Shown: one piece after another, positions 23,723 to 32,172 of the stretch
Numbering within the stretch: position 1 is the stretch's first letter
Layout: each line of letters begins with the position of its first letter
Source: Alphaproteobacteria bacterium
GTDB taxonomy: Bacteria; Myxococcota_A; UBA796; GCA-2862545
NCBI GenBank assembly: GCA_020632925.1
Contig: JACKER010000007.1
Span: 310,001 to 374,000 of the forward strand
Direction: 5' to 3'
Length of the DNA: 64,000 bases
The notes under the pieces: model-generated
What the model saw: only the letters and a program-made list of their open reading frames with translations
The model's database searches: none
What the model was told of the DNA's origin: nothing
Translations under genes and position numbers: made by a program

Positions 23723-25086
23723 CGGGTGAACCTGGCGACGACCTCGACGTGTCCCGTCTGCGGAAAGAGGTCGACCGTGTGCAGGTCGGTCGCCCGCCAA
23801 CCACCCTCCGTGAGGATCCGACCGTCCCGGCCGAGGGAGGCGGGGTTGCAGGCCACGTAGATCAGCTCGCGGGCCGACACACGGGCGAGCGCGGCGGCCA
23901 CCTTGGGATGGAGCCCGGCGCGGGGGGGATCGACCACGATCGTGCAGGTGCCTGCGCCGATCGCCGCGAGGATCTCGTCCAGCCGCTGCTCCACCTTCGC
24001 GCCGATCAGCTCCATCGGCACGCCGTTGTGCCGCGCGTTGCGACGGGCGTCCTCGATGGCCTCCAGGTTCTCCTCCACGCCCACCACGCGGTCGAAGCCG
24101 CTGGCCAGCGTCTGTCCGATCGTTCCCGAGCCGCAGTACAGGTCGAGCAGCGTGCCGCCGGTGCCGCAGAGCTCGGCGATCGTGGCGTACAGCACCTCGG
24201 TGCCGCGGGTGTTCGTCTGGAAGAAGCTCGTGGTGGAGACCTCGAAGCGCTTCCCGAGCAGCTCTTCCACGAGGTGATCGGCGCCCCGCGCCCACACGAG
24301 ATCCCCGCGCGCCACGTCGGCGACCCCGCGGTTGACGTACCACCGGAAGCCCACGACCTCGGGGGGCAGCTCGGCGTCCAGCGCCTCCACGAGATCCCGC
24401 TGCGCGTCGTCGCCGGTGAACAGCGCGACCAACATCCGCCCCTGGTGCTCCCGGATCAGCAGGTGTCGCCAGAAGCCGGCGTGGGTCCTCGGATCCCAGG
24501 CGGGCGCTCGCGCCATGTGCCGCCTCACCACGTCCACTACGCTGTTGGCGTGCTCCGACACCAGCTCGCACCGCCGCAGGTCCACCACGCGGTCGAAGCG
24601 GCCTGGCGCGTGGAAGCCCAGGAAGGTGCCGTCGGCGTCGAGCGCGCCGACCTCGTGGTCCTCGAGCCAGCGGATCGGGCCGAAGCCGAGCTCCACCTTG
24701 TTGCGGTACCCGTAGGCCTCGTCGGCCCCGCGGACCGGGTGGATCACGGGCTCGGCGGGGAGCAGCCCGTCGCCGATCTCGGCGAGCGCGAACCCGTGCT
24801 TGAGCTCGCGCTGACGATCGAGCGGCAGGCGTTGCAGCGTGCAGCCGCCGCACGACCCGAACACCGCGCACCGCGGCGCCACCGCGCCAGGAGGCGGGCT
24901 CACCAGCGCCGTGGCGCGTCCCAGCAGCACGCCGTTCTTCCGGCCGGTGACGCGGACGGTGACCCGGGACCCCGGGATCCCACCCCGCACGCGGACGGGG
25001 CGGCCGCTCGGATCGGTACCCAGGCCCTGCCCCTTGGGGCCGAGGGCGACGATGTCGCAGTCGAACGGGGGGACGTGGCGCGCCAT
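23719..25086 (-). CDS. RNA uracil-C5 methyltransferase (TrmA/RlmD family)
   Basis: 455 residues. An N-terminal TRAM domain (CDIVALGPKGQG) is followed by the [4Fe-4S] motif CAVFGSCGGCTLQ, the SAM motif LLDLYCGSGTIGQ, and the catalytic region VVDPPRAGLHP with YVACNPASLGRD, whose Cys attacks the uracil. This matches 23S rRNA m5U1939 methyltransferase RlmD or its relatives; which uridine is modified cannot be decided here. ATG 25086 is the best start because TRAM begins soon after. It is the first gene of the operon and divergent from 25137. Confidence 0.9.
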   Translation of the reverse strand: MARHVPPFDCDIVALGPKGQGLGTDPSGRPVRVRGGIPGSRVTVRVTGRKNGVLLGRATALVSPPPGAVAPRCAVFGSCGGCTLQRLPLDRQRELKHGFALAEIGDGLLPAEPVIHPVRGADEAYGYRNKVELGFGPIRWLEDHEVGALDADGTFLGFHAPGRFDRVVDLRRCELVSEHANSVVDVVRRHMARAPAWDPRTHAGFWRHLLIREHQGRMLVALFTGDDAQRDLVEALDAELPPEVVGFRWYVNRGVADVARGDLVWARGADHLVEELLGKRFEVSTTSFFQTNTRGTEVLYATIAELCGTGGTLLDLYCGSGTIGQTLASGFDRVVGVEENLEAIEDARRNARHNGVPMELIGAKVEQRLDEILAAIGAGTCTIVVDPPRAGLHPKVAAALARVSARELIYVACNPASLGRDGRILTEGGWRATDLHTVDLFPQTGHVEVVARFTR

Positions 25087-25136
25087 CCCCACGAGTATGA
25101 TGCCGGGCTCCCTCCGGCACCTCCGACAGGAGTAGA

Positions 25137-26006
25137 ATGGCGCCCATGTCGGATCACGCGCACGACCTGCTGGTTCAGGTCCGAAAGGCCACGGAGCTCC
25201 GCCGCAAGCTCGCGGAGGAGGGGAAGGACACGAGCGAGGTGGACGAGGCCCTCGACGGGCTGTACCGCGACCTCGGCCGGGCGGTCGCCGAGACCGACGG
25301 CAGCTCCTTGCTGGTGCCGGATCCACCCACGGTCACGAAGGAGGCCTTCACCTCGGAGGTGCCCGACGAGGAGGACTCCGGCGGGTGGTACACCGACGAG
25401 CGGGTCGCCTCGACCTCGGGGCCCCTGTTCGACCCGGCGGACCTCGGTGAGCCGCTGATGACCGACGTCCCGGTGCCGGACGACCTGAACCTCCCGCCGG
25501 ACCCCGACGACACGGACGCCTCCGATGCCCAGGAGCGCGGGTACGCGGTCGAGACCGTGCACTCGATGGGCTCGCGGGCGTCCGACCCGACGACGAGCCT
25601 CGGCATCTTCCGGTACGGCGTGGCGACCTGGAAGGGCCAGCTCGACGAGCTGCTCGATCTCCTCCGCTCGCCCTTCGACCTCGACGATCCGACCGAGCTC
25701 GGCGTGGAGGCGAGCCGGGTCCAGTGGGCCACGACGGATCTGCCCCACCGGCTCGAGCCGTACCCCGACGAGATCAAGATCGCGCTCATCGGCCTGCTCG
25801 CCGCGCGCGCCCAGTTCCTGCGCACGCGCCTCGACGTGGACGTGGGAGCGAGGCTCTCGCTCGATCGGCTCCAGCGCTACCGGATCGAGCGGTCGCTCGC
25901 GTCCGTCCCCGGCCTGCTGCCCACGCCGCTGCCGGAGCTCGGCTCGTGGCTCATCGACTCCGAGGCCTGGTGGGCCGTGTTCCGACCCCGGTCGGGGACG
26001 CCGTGA
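25137..26006 (+). CDS. hypothetical acidic protein (289 aa)
   Basis: Unrecognised. The ribosome site AGGAG lies 5 nt before ATG 25137. The N-terminal 55 residues form a charged helix (VRKATELRRKLAEEGKD), followed by a disordered Asp/Pro-rich stretch (VPDDLNLPPDPDDTDASD) and a helical C-terminal half (KIALIGLLAARAQFLRTRL). There is no signal peptide or membrane segment, so it should be cytoplasmic. GTGA overlap couples it to the small membrane protein that follows. It is divergent from the RNA methyltransferase gene with only 50 bp between, so the two promoters must overlap. Confidence 0.75.
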   Translation: MAPMSDHAHDLLVQVRKATELRRKLAEEGKDTSEVDEALDGLYRDLGRAVAETDGSSLLVPDPPTVTKEAFTSEVPDEEDSGGWYTDERVASTSGPLFDPADLGEPLMTDVPVPDDLNLPPDPDDTDASDAQERGYAVETVHSMGSRASDPTTSLGIFRYGVATWKGQLDELLDLLRSPFDLDDPTELGVEASRVQWATTDLPHRLEPYPDEIKIALIGLLAARAQFLRTRLDVDVGARLSLDRLQRYRIERSLASVPGLLPTPLPELGSWLIDSEAWWAVFRPRSGTP

Positions 26007-26182
26007 ACCGTCGGCTCCAGGTCGTCGTCGGCACGATCGCGGTCGTGATGTTCGTGGGGCTGGGCGTGCTCATGTTGTCCGAGGAGCGAACGGGCCTGGG
26101 CGCCGTGTTCCTGGCGGTCGGCGTGTTCCGCGGCGGCTGGCTGGCGCGCCAGCTGATCGGCGGAGAGGAACAGCCTGGTTAG
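26003..26182 (+). CDS. small two-helix membrane protein (59 aa)
   Basis: 59 residues from GTG 26003, which overlaps the preceding stop (GTGA). Two hydrophobic segments are visible, VVVGTIAVVMFVGLGVLML at about 6-26 and GLGAVFLAVGVFRGGWLA at about 31-50. There is no recognised domain. It is probably co-translated with the acidic protein 25137-26006 and may anchor it, but this is inference from position only. Confidence 0.6.
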   Translation: MNRRLQVVVGTIAVVMFVGLGVLMLSEERTGLGAVFLAVGVFRGGWLARQLIGGEEQPG

Positions 26183-26208
26183 GAGCTCTGATTCGCACGG
26201 GGGCCAAG

Positions 26209-27792
26209 GTGTGGACGATCCTCGCGACACTCGCGGCATGCACCGACCCGCAGGCCGTGCCGCCCGACGAGGTGCCCCGCGGTGAAGAGCCGGTGGTGCT
26301 CCCCGCCCCGGCGACGCTGCGTCGCCTGACGCGCGCCCAGTACGAGGCGACGCTGGAGGATCTGCTCGGGCCCGGGCTCGTCCTGCCGCCCTACCTCGAG
26401 CCCGATCTGGCCGTGGAGGGGCTGTTCTCCGTCGGCGCCGGCCAGGCCTCGCTGTCGCCCTATGGCGTCGAGCAGTACGAGACGGCGGCTCAGCTCGTGG
26501 CGAGCCAGGTGATGGGCGACCCCGACCGGCGCGCGGCCGTCGTGCCGTGCACCCCCTCGGCCCCTGACGACCGTGGCTGCGCCGAGGACTTCGTGCGGTC
26601 CTTCGGCCGCCTCGCGTGGCGCCGCACGCTGACCGAGCCGGAGGTCACGCGCCTGGCGGACGTGGCCGTGCTCGCAGGGACCACGCTGGACTCGGGCGAC
26701 ACGGGCCTCGAGTACGCGATGTCGGCGTTGCTGCAGTCCCCGAACTTCCTGTACCGGGTGGAGATCGGCCAGGGTGGGCACTTCGACGATCTGGAGCTCG
26801 CCTCCCGCCTGTCGTACCTGCTGTGGGGCGGGCCACCGGACGCCGAGCTGCTCGACGCCGCCGAGGCGGGTGAGCTCGCCGATCCCGCGGTCCGGCGCGC
26901 GCAGGCCGAGCGCCTGCTGGACGACCCGCGGGCGAAGCGCGGCGTGCGGGCGATGTTCGCGGAGATCCTGGGCCTGTACGGGCTGGACACGCTGAACAAG
27001 GACCCGAACGTGTTCCTCCACTTCTCGGACTCGCTCGGGGACTCGGCCCGCGAGGAGACGCTGTGGACGGTCGAGCAGGCGACGCTCGGCGACGTGGACT
27101 TCCGTGAGCTGATGCTCTCGCGTCGGACCTGGCTCGATCGCACCCTGGCCGCGGTCTATGACGTGCCCGCCCCCTCGCGCGACGGGTTCGGCGAGGCGGA
27201 GCTCCCGCTCGGCGGCAACCGGCAGGGCCTGCTCGGGCAGGTCAGCTTCCTCGCGCTGCGGGCGCACCCGGTGTCGACGTCCGTGACCCGACGCGGCGTC
27301 TTCGTCCGCGAGACGCTGCTGTGCCAGGGCATCCCGTCGCCGCCCGCCAACGTCGACACCTCGATCCCCGAGTCGACACCGGAGACGCCGACCATGCGGG
27401 ACCGCGTGGCCGTGCACCTCGAGGATCCGACCTGCGCCACGTGCCACAAGATCACCGACCCCGTCGGTCTGTCGCTCGAGCACCTCGACGGCATCGGGCG
27501 CTACCGGCCCGACGACCAGGGGTACGCGATCGACGCCAGCGGCGAGCTGGACGGCGAGACCTTCGACGGCCTCGCGGGGCTCGCGTGGACGGTCCACGTC
27601 CACCCCGCCTTCCCCGTGTGCATGACGCAGCACGCGCTCGCGTTCGCGCAGGGACACGTCCTGTCCGACGGAGAGGAGGAGCTCGTGGACTGGCACGCCG
27701 AGGGCTTCGTGGGCGCCGGCTGGCGCTGGCGCGAGCTGATGCTCGATCTCGTCGCCTCGGACACCTTCACCGTGGCGGAGGTGCAGCCATGA
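26209..27792 (+). CDS. DUF1592 domain lipoprotein (DUF1587/1592/1588/1585) with c-type heme motif
   Basis: About 527 residues from GTG 26209 (WTILATLAAC, lipobox LAAC). Domains in the order seen in planctomycete and myxobacterial proteins: RLTRAQYEATLEDLLG (DUF1587), LQSPNFLYRVE and LASRLSYLLWG (DUF1592), PPPAN-like SPPANVDTSIPE (DUF1588), and GELDGETFDGLAGL (DUF1585). CATCHKITDPVG provides a CxxCH heme site. The start is uncertain: AGGAG at 26181-26185 is better placed for ATT 26191, which would add a charged n-region (IRTGAK). ATGA overlap joins it to the DUF1552 gene; these pairs are thought to be exported and redox-related, role unknown. Confidence 0.87.
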   Translation: MWTILATLAACTDPQAVPPDEVPRGEEPVVLPAPATLRRLTRAQYEATLEDLLGPGLVLPPYLEPDLAVEGLFSVGAGQASLSPYGVEQYETAAQLVASQVMGDPDRRAAVVPCTPSAPDDRGCAEDFVRSFGRLAWRRTLTEPEVTRLADVAVLAGTTLDSGDTGLEYAMSALLQSPNFLYRVEIGQGGHFDDLELASRLSYLLWGGPPDAELLDAAEAGELADPAVRRAQAERLLDDPRAKRGVRAMFAEILGLYGLDTLNKDPNVFLHFSDSLGDSAREETLWTVEQATLGDVDFRELMLSRRTWLDRTLAAVYDVPAPSRDGFGEAELPLGGNRQGLLGQVSFLALRAHPVSTSVTRRGVFVRETLLCQGIPSPPANVDTSIPESTPETPTMRDRVAVHLEDPTCATCHKITDPVGLSLEHLDGIGRYRPDDQGYAIDASGELDGETFDGLAGLAWTVHVHPAFPVCMTQHALAFAQGHVLSDGEEELVDWHAEGFVGAGWRWRELMLDLVASDTFTVAEVQP

Positions 27793-29105
27793 GGGCGCCG
27801 CTCTCTCGTCGGACCGTGCTCCGCGGTCTGTTCCAGGGCTCGGCGGTGGCCGTCGGGCTGCCGTTGCTCGACGCGATGCTCACGTCGAAGGCGTGGGCGT
27901 GCGGCGGGCTGCCCAAGCGCTTCGGCGTCTTCCTGTGGGGCAACGGAACCCTCCCGGACCGCTGGACGCCCACGGGCAGCGGCTCCGGGGACGCCTGGTC
28001 GCTGTCGGAGTCGCTCGCACCGCTCGCGGCGGTGAAGGACGCGATCTGCGTGGTCAGCGGCACCTCGGTGAAGCTCCCGAACCTCGTCCCGCACGGCTCC
28101 GGGCTCTCCGGGCTGCTGTCGGGGGCGCCGTTGTCGACGGACGCGCTCGAGAGCTTCACGGCGCCGACCGTCGACCAGCTCGTGGCGGACGCGATCGGAC
28201 GCGACACGCTCTACAAGTCGCTGCAGACCGCGGCGAGCGGGACCAACGGCTTCTCGTTCAGCGGCGCCAACGCACGGCACCCCGCCGAGCAGGATCCGTA
28301 CGCGTTCTTCCAGAAGCTGTTCGGTCCGACCTTCGTGGAGCCCGGCAGCGGCGGCATCGTCGACCCGAAGCTCGGGCTGCGCCGCAGCGTGCTCGACGCA
28401 GTCATGGCGGACATCGATGCGCTGAACGGCGTGGTCGGTGCGGAGGATCGGACCCGTCTGGACCAGCACCTGACCGGCGTTCGCGAGCTGGAGACCCGGC
28501 TGGCGCGGCTGCAGGAGGATCCGCCGGACCTCGAGGCCTGCCACCGGCCGGGTGAGCCGCTCGAGGCGTACCCCGACGAGGAGGGTCGCGCGCAGACGGC
28601 GGCGCGGAACAGGGCGATGGCGGGCGTGCTCGCGATGGCGCTGGCCTGCGACCAGACCCGCGTCTTCTCGCACACGCTGACCGAGCCCGTGAACAACCTG
28701 CTGTTCCCCGGCGCACCCGACGGGCACCACAACCTCACGCACGACGAGCCGGGCACGCAGCCCCAGGTGCACGAGATCATCCTCCAGATCGTAGCGATGT
28801 ACGCCGAGTTCATCGAGGCGTTGCGCGCCATCCCCGAGGGCGGCGGGACGCTGCTCGAGTCCTGCCTGGTGCTCGGCTGCTCGGACGTGAGCCTCGGCCG
28901 CACGCACAGCCTGGACGAGATGCCGATCGTGCTCGCTGGCGGGGCCTGCGGCGCGATCCGCATGGACCACCACTACCGCTCGACCACCCTCGAGAGCAGC
29001 AGCAAGGTCGTGCTGAGCTGCCTGCGCGCGATGGACGTGGTGGTCGGGGAGTTCGGGACCGGCGAGGCCCGGGCGACCGACGGCATCACGGAGATCGAGA
29101 CATGA
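27789..29105 (+). CDS. DUF1552 domain protein with Tat-like signal
   Basis: 438 residues. The N-terminus LSRRTVLRGLFQGSAVAVG fits a twin-arginine (SRRxxLRG) signal, suggesting export of a folded protein. The body matches DUF1552 (GVFLWGNGTLPDRWTP, LTHDEPGTQ, LVLGCSDVSLGRTHS), a family with a sulfatase/alkaline-phosphatase-like fold by relation to DUF1501. It nearly always accompanies DUF1592 proteins, and the two genes overlap here by ATGA. A lipoprotein gene follows with another ATGA overlap. The biochemical role is not established for the family. Confidence 0.87.
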   Translation: MRAPLSRRTVLRGLFQGSAVAVGLPLLDAMLTSKAWACGGLPKRFGVFLWGNGTLPDRWTPTGSGSGDAWSLSESLAPLAAVKDAICVVSGTSVKLPNLVPHGSGLSGLLSGAPLSTDALESFTAPTVDQLVADAIGRDTLYKSLQTAASGTNGFSFSGANARHPAEQDPYAFFQKLFGPTFVEPGSGGIVDPKLGLRRSVLDAVMADIDALNGVVGAEDRTRLDQHLTGVRELETRLARLQEDPPDLEACHRPGEPLEAYPDEEGRAQTAARNRAMAGVLAMALACDQTRVFSHTLTEPVNNLLFPGAPDGHHNLTHDEPGTQPQVHEIILQIVAMYAEFIEALRAIPEGGGTLLESCLVLGCSDVSLGRTHSLDEMPIVLAGGACGAIRMDHHYRSTTLESSSKVVLSCLRAMDVVVGEFGTGEARATDGITEIET

Positions 29106-29941
29106 GCCCGCTCCTGCTGACGTTCCTGGCCTGCGGCAAGGGTGAGCCCGAGCCGCTCGACCTGTCGGTGTGCGACCAGGTGGGCGCCGAGGACCACACG
29201 GTCGTGCTCGACTCCCTCGTGTTCGGACGGATCGAGGAGGGCACGTCGCCCGGGTTCGACCTCGACGACGCGACCTCCATCCTCAACGGGCTGGACGGCT
29301 GCGGCGTGCCCGATCTGACCGATCCGGACGGCGCTGTCGGCATCGACAACGGGTTCGGTGGGCTGCTCCCCGCGCTGGAGCTGACCGAGGCCGCGGCGGT
29401 CGAGGACCTGATCGCGCAGACGATCACGGATGGCGAGCTGCTGATCACGTTCGACCTCGCGGATCTCGACGACGCGACGGGCGACGGCTGCATCGACGTG
29501 ACCGTGGGCCGCGCAGCAGGCACCCCGATGCTGGGCACCGACGGCCAGCTGCTCGACGGCCAGACGCTCGACCGCGATCCCGCCATCGACCCCGTCCGCA
29601 TCGAGCACGTCGCCGTGGTCGACGGGACCTTCGAGGCGCCCTTCGAGATCACGATCCCGGTCCAGATCTTCGACGTGGACATGGACTTCACGCTGAAGAA
29701 CGGGCGCATCCGCGGGACCATCGCCCCCGACGGCACGGTGTCCGGCATCTTCGCGGGCGGGGTGGACGTGGCGACCATGCTCGCGATCACCGAGGAGAAC
29801 AACGTCGATCCGGCGCTGCACGACGTGCTGGCGGCGTTGCTCTCGATCTGGGCCGACCTCGAGCCCGACGGGCTCGGCGGCTGCGAGCAGGTCTCGATCG
29901 TCTTCGAGTACAGCTCGGTGAAGATGTTCTGGTTCGAGTAG
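29102..29941 (+). CDS. lipoprotein, third gene of the DUF1592/DUF1552 operon
   Basis: 279 residues, beginning MSPLLLTFLACGKGEPEP with a short lipobox leader fixed by the ATGA overlap with the DUF1552 gene. The mature part is acidic and beta-rich (ELLITFDLADLDDATGDGC, FEITIPVQIFDVDMDFTLK, GTVSGIFAGGVDVATML), like a domain that often follows DUF1592/DUF1552 pairs. No catalytic motif is visible. Its conserved position suggests it works in the same envelope complex. Confidence 0.75.
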   Translation: MSPLLLTFLACGKGEPEPLDLSVCDQVGAEDHTVVLDSLVFGRIEEGTSPGFDLDDATSILNGLDGCGVPDLTDPDGAVGIDNGFGGLLPALELTEAAAVEDLIAQTITDGELLITFDLADLDDATGDGCIDVTVGRAAGTPMLGTDGQLLDGQTLDRDPAIDPVRIEHVAVVDGTFEAPFEITIPVQIFDVDMDFTLKNGRIRGTIAPDGTVSGIFAGGVDVATMLAITEENNVDPALHDVLAALLSIWADLEPDGLGGCEQVSIVFEYSSVKMFWFE

Positions 29942-29949
29942 CCGGCTGG

Positions 29950-30200
29950 GACTGTAGGCTTCGGACTACAGGCTACGGGCTACAGGCCACAGGCTGGTAC
30001 CATCTCGAGCAGCCGGCGACCCGGGCGGGTGCTGCACGCCCGCGAGAACAGGCCCGCGACATCCCGGTCGAAGCTGGAATCCGAAAAAGGTCTGGGCGCC
30101 CGCGCTCGGTGATGTCGACATCGCCTGCCACGAAGGTGGTCGACGACATCGAGGTCACTGGCACCGTAGCCTGTAGCCTGAAGCCCGAAGCCCGAAGCCG
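29950..30200. repeat. element with inverted heptanucleotide-repeat ends, copy 1
   Basis: The 264-bp gap between 29941 and 30206 has tandem variants of GGCTACA on the left (29957-29995) and the reverse-complement type (TGTAGCC, GAAGCCC) on the right (30165-30200), so the ends can pair as a long imperfect hairpin. The ~165 bp inside hold no supported gene. A second element of the same design is at 62803-62966. Confidence 0.6.
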
Positions 30201-30205
30201 GCCAG

Positions 30206-30364
30206 TCACTCGTCGTCGTCCTCCTCCTCCCACTCGAAGGCCCACTTGAGCCGCGTCGTGGGCTCGGGCGCGGGGAGCTGGAGCTGGGTCTGGAGCCACG
30301 CCTGCTCCTGGACGCTCAGCGCGTCGAGCAGGCCGTCGAGGGTCGCGGAGTCGTCGTCGTTCAT
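30206..30364 (-). CDS. small acidic protein (52 aa)
   Basis: 52 residues, MNDDDSATLDGLLDALSVQE... ending WEEEDDDE. AGGAGG lies 5 nt before ATG 30364, one of the strongest ribosome sites in the window. The product is very acidic, with a helical N-terminal part (LLDALSVQEQAWLQTQLQL), no signal and no membrane segment. Its stop codon abuts the right end of the heptanucleotide-repeat element. No family recognised. Confidence 0.6.
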   Translation of the reverse strand: MNDDDSATLDGLLDALSVQEQAWLQTQLQLPAPEPTTRLKWAFEWEEEDDDE

Positions 30365-30519
30365 GGGACCTCCTGCCACCCTCGGATGCAAACGGAGATC
30401 CGCCTGATGATCGGCGTTCGTCCGTCGAACGACGACGGTCGGCGACGGACGTCCGTCAGTCGTCGAATCCCCCGACGAGCAAGTCCCCGTCGACCAGGAC
30501 GCTCCCTCGGGCCACGGCG

Positions 30520-30548
30520 TTGACAGTATGTCCATGATTTCGTGGATT
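30520..30548 (+). promoter_or_regulatory. possible sigma70-type promoter for the LCCL gene
   Basis: TTGACA at 30520-30525, 17-nt spacer, then TGGATT at 30543-30548 (weak -10). It sits in an AT-richer part of the 296-bp gap 30365-30660 and would give a leader of about 105 nt for the gene at 30661. No gene is supported in the rest of that gap. Confidence 0.3.
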
Positions 30549-30660
30549 GATAGGTTGATACGCCGCGAAGCCATGGATCTCGAAGGGTTGGTGCAGGGTC
30601 GGATCGCTGGTACGGTGGTCGCTGTCGTCCCGGCGACCCCGCGACCCACGAGGAGGACCC

Positions 30661-31371
30661 ATGCTCATCTCGAGAACGCTCACCGTCGGCCTGTTGGCGG
30701 CGGTCCCGTCGGTGGCGCTCGCCATCCCCACCGTCACGGCCAGTGGGACCTGTCCGGGCCAGACCATCTTCTCCATCCAGGGGCTGACGCCGAACACCGC
30801 GTATGGGGTGCTGACGTCGACCGACGTGGGGACGTTCCAGGTGCCGCTGGCGGCGGGTGCCTGTCCGGGGCAGGACACGGACCTGTCGGCGGTGGGCATC
30901 GCGTTGCAGACCAGCGGCCTCGCCAACGCCTTCGGGGAGGCCTCGCTCTCGGTGAACCTGCCCGCCGCCGCTTGCGGCCTCGCGTTCCAGGTGATCGACA
31001 CGGGCACCTGCCAGCTGAGCGCGCTCGGCGTCGTCGACGCGTGCGTGAACGACGGCCGGTGCGTTCCCGCGGAGTGGAGCGACAGCGCCTATCTCTACGG
31101 CTACTCGTGCCCGACCGACGTGGGCGAGCAGTTCATGGTCGCGTGCCTGCCCTTCGGGTCCGTGAGCCCCGCCATCTGGGGTACGGGGACATACACCCAC
31201 GACTCCGCGATCTGCGGCGCGGCCCAGCACGATGGCCGCATCACGAACGTGGCGGGCGGCGTCGTCACGGTCGAGGTGGCGCCGGGCCAGGCCGGGTACA
31301 CCGGCTCCTCGCAGAATGGCGTGCTGTCGTTGAGCTACGGCCAGTGGTCCTGCAGCTACTTCTTCCGCTGA
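30661..31371 (+). CDS. secreted LCCL-domain protein
   Basis: 236 residues with a clear signal peptide (LISRTLTVGLLAAVPSVALA, cut near residue 21). The C-terminal ~95 residues are an LCCL domain: YSCPTDVGEQ, IWGTGTYTHDSAICGAA, GGVVTVEVAPGQAGYTGS and NGVLSLSYGQW match the family core, including the conserved cysteines and histidine. LCCL modules bind lipids or other ligands in eukaryotic extracellular proteins and occur sporadically in bacteria. The N-terminal half is an unrecognised Cys-containing domain. GAGGAGG lies 4-5 nt before the ATG. The 3' end is 6 bp from a convergent gene. Confidence 0.85.
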   Translation: MLISRTLTVGLLAAVPSVALAIPTVTASGTCPGQTIFSIQGLTPNTAYGVLTSTDVGTFQVPLAAGACPGQDTDLSAVGIALQTSGLANAFGEASLSVNLPAAACGLAFQVIDTGTCQLSALGVVDACVNDGRCVPAEWSDSAYLYGYSCPTDVGEQFMVACLPFGSVSPAIWGTGTYTHDSAICGAAQHDGRITNVAGGVVTVEVAPGQAGYTGSSQNGVLSLSYGQWSCSYFFR

Positions 31372-31377
31372 GCGGGT

Positions 31378-32172
31378 TCAGAAGAACGACACGCCCGCGA
31401 CGATGACGGCGCCACCCCACAGCCCGTAGGCGCCGTACCCGAACACCCGCTGGCGGGTCCACGCCGCGTCCACCGCTTCGACCGAGGTGGCGGACGGAAT
31501 GCTCGCGTTCTGCTCGTGCAGCGCGAGCCCCGCGGACACGCCGCCGAGCGCGGCCATCGCCCCCGACGTGATCAGCAGCGGCACGCTCGGGCGCCGCCGG
31601 CGAGCGGGCGGTGGCGCCGTCGTCGGAGCGGGAGTGACGGCCGACAGGGGCTCGGGCGCCACCAGCGGCGGCGTCTCGACGAGGTGGGTGGAGAGGACGA
31701 GGTCCGCGCCAGGCTCGAGCAGCACCAGCTCGCCGAACGCGACCTGTCCGGCGGGACCGACCTGGACCAGGTGCAGGCCCGAGGTGACGGGCAGCGGCAC
31801 CGTGACGCGCTCGGTGTCGACCAGCACCTCGTGCAGGTCGGGGCGAGGAGTCAGGTCCAGGCTGGCGTCCAGCGGCGCGCGGGGCAGATCGGCCGACACC
31901 GACGCGATCTTCTTCCCGTACATCGGGTCTGGCCCGGTCGAGACCAGGTCGCGCGCTGCCCGGAAGCGGATCCTCGCCCCCTCGAGGTCGCCGCCGTGGA
32001 CCGACAGCGCACCCTCGACGTCGAAGAAACGGGAGAGCGTCACGTCGTCGACCAGCGCGCACCCGAACGCCTCCTCGGCGCGATCCAGCGCGGCGCGGGC
32101 GTCGTCCAGGCGCAGCTCGAAGGCCGCCTGCTCCGCCTCGGTGACGAGGGCTCCAGGATCGCCGCAGGTCAC
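31378..32172 (-). CDS. membrane protein with TPR-like N-terminus, kinase partner
   Basis: 264 residues from GTG 32172, overlapping the kinase stop (GTGA). The N-terminus is helical (EAEQAAFELRLDDARAALDR), then an Ig/PEGA-like section (DTERVTVPLPVTSGLHLVQV), a Pro/Ala linker and two hydrophobic segments near the C-terminus (LLITSGAMAALGGVSAGLAL; GYGAYGLWGGAVIVAGVSFF). There is no N-terminal signal. The same type of protein accompanies the kinase at 15726-17498, so it may be part of the signalling unit. Confidence 0.7.
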   Translation of the reverse strand: MTCGDPGALVTEAEQAAFELRLDDARAALDRAEEAFGCALVDDVTLSRFFDVEGALSVHGGDLEGARIRFRAARDLVSTGPDPMYGKKIASVSADLPRAPLDASLDLTPRPDLHEVLVDTERVTVPLPVTSGLHLVQVGPAGQVAFGELVLLEPGADLVLSTHLVETPPLVAPEPLSAVTPAPTTAPPPARRRRPSVPLLITSGAMAALGGVSAGLALHEQNASIPSATSVEAVDAAWTRQRVFGYGAYGLWGGAVIVAGVSFF

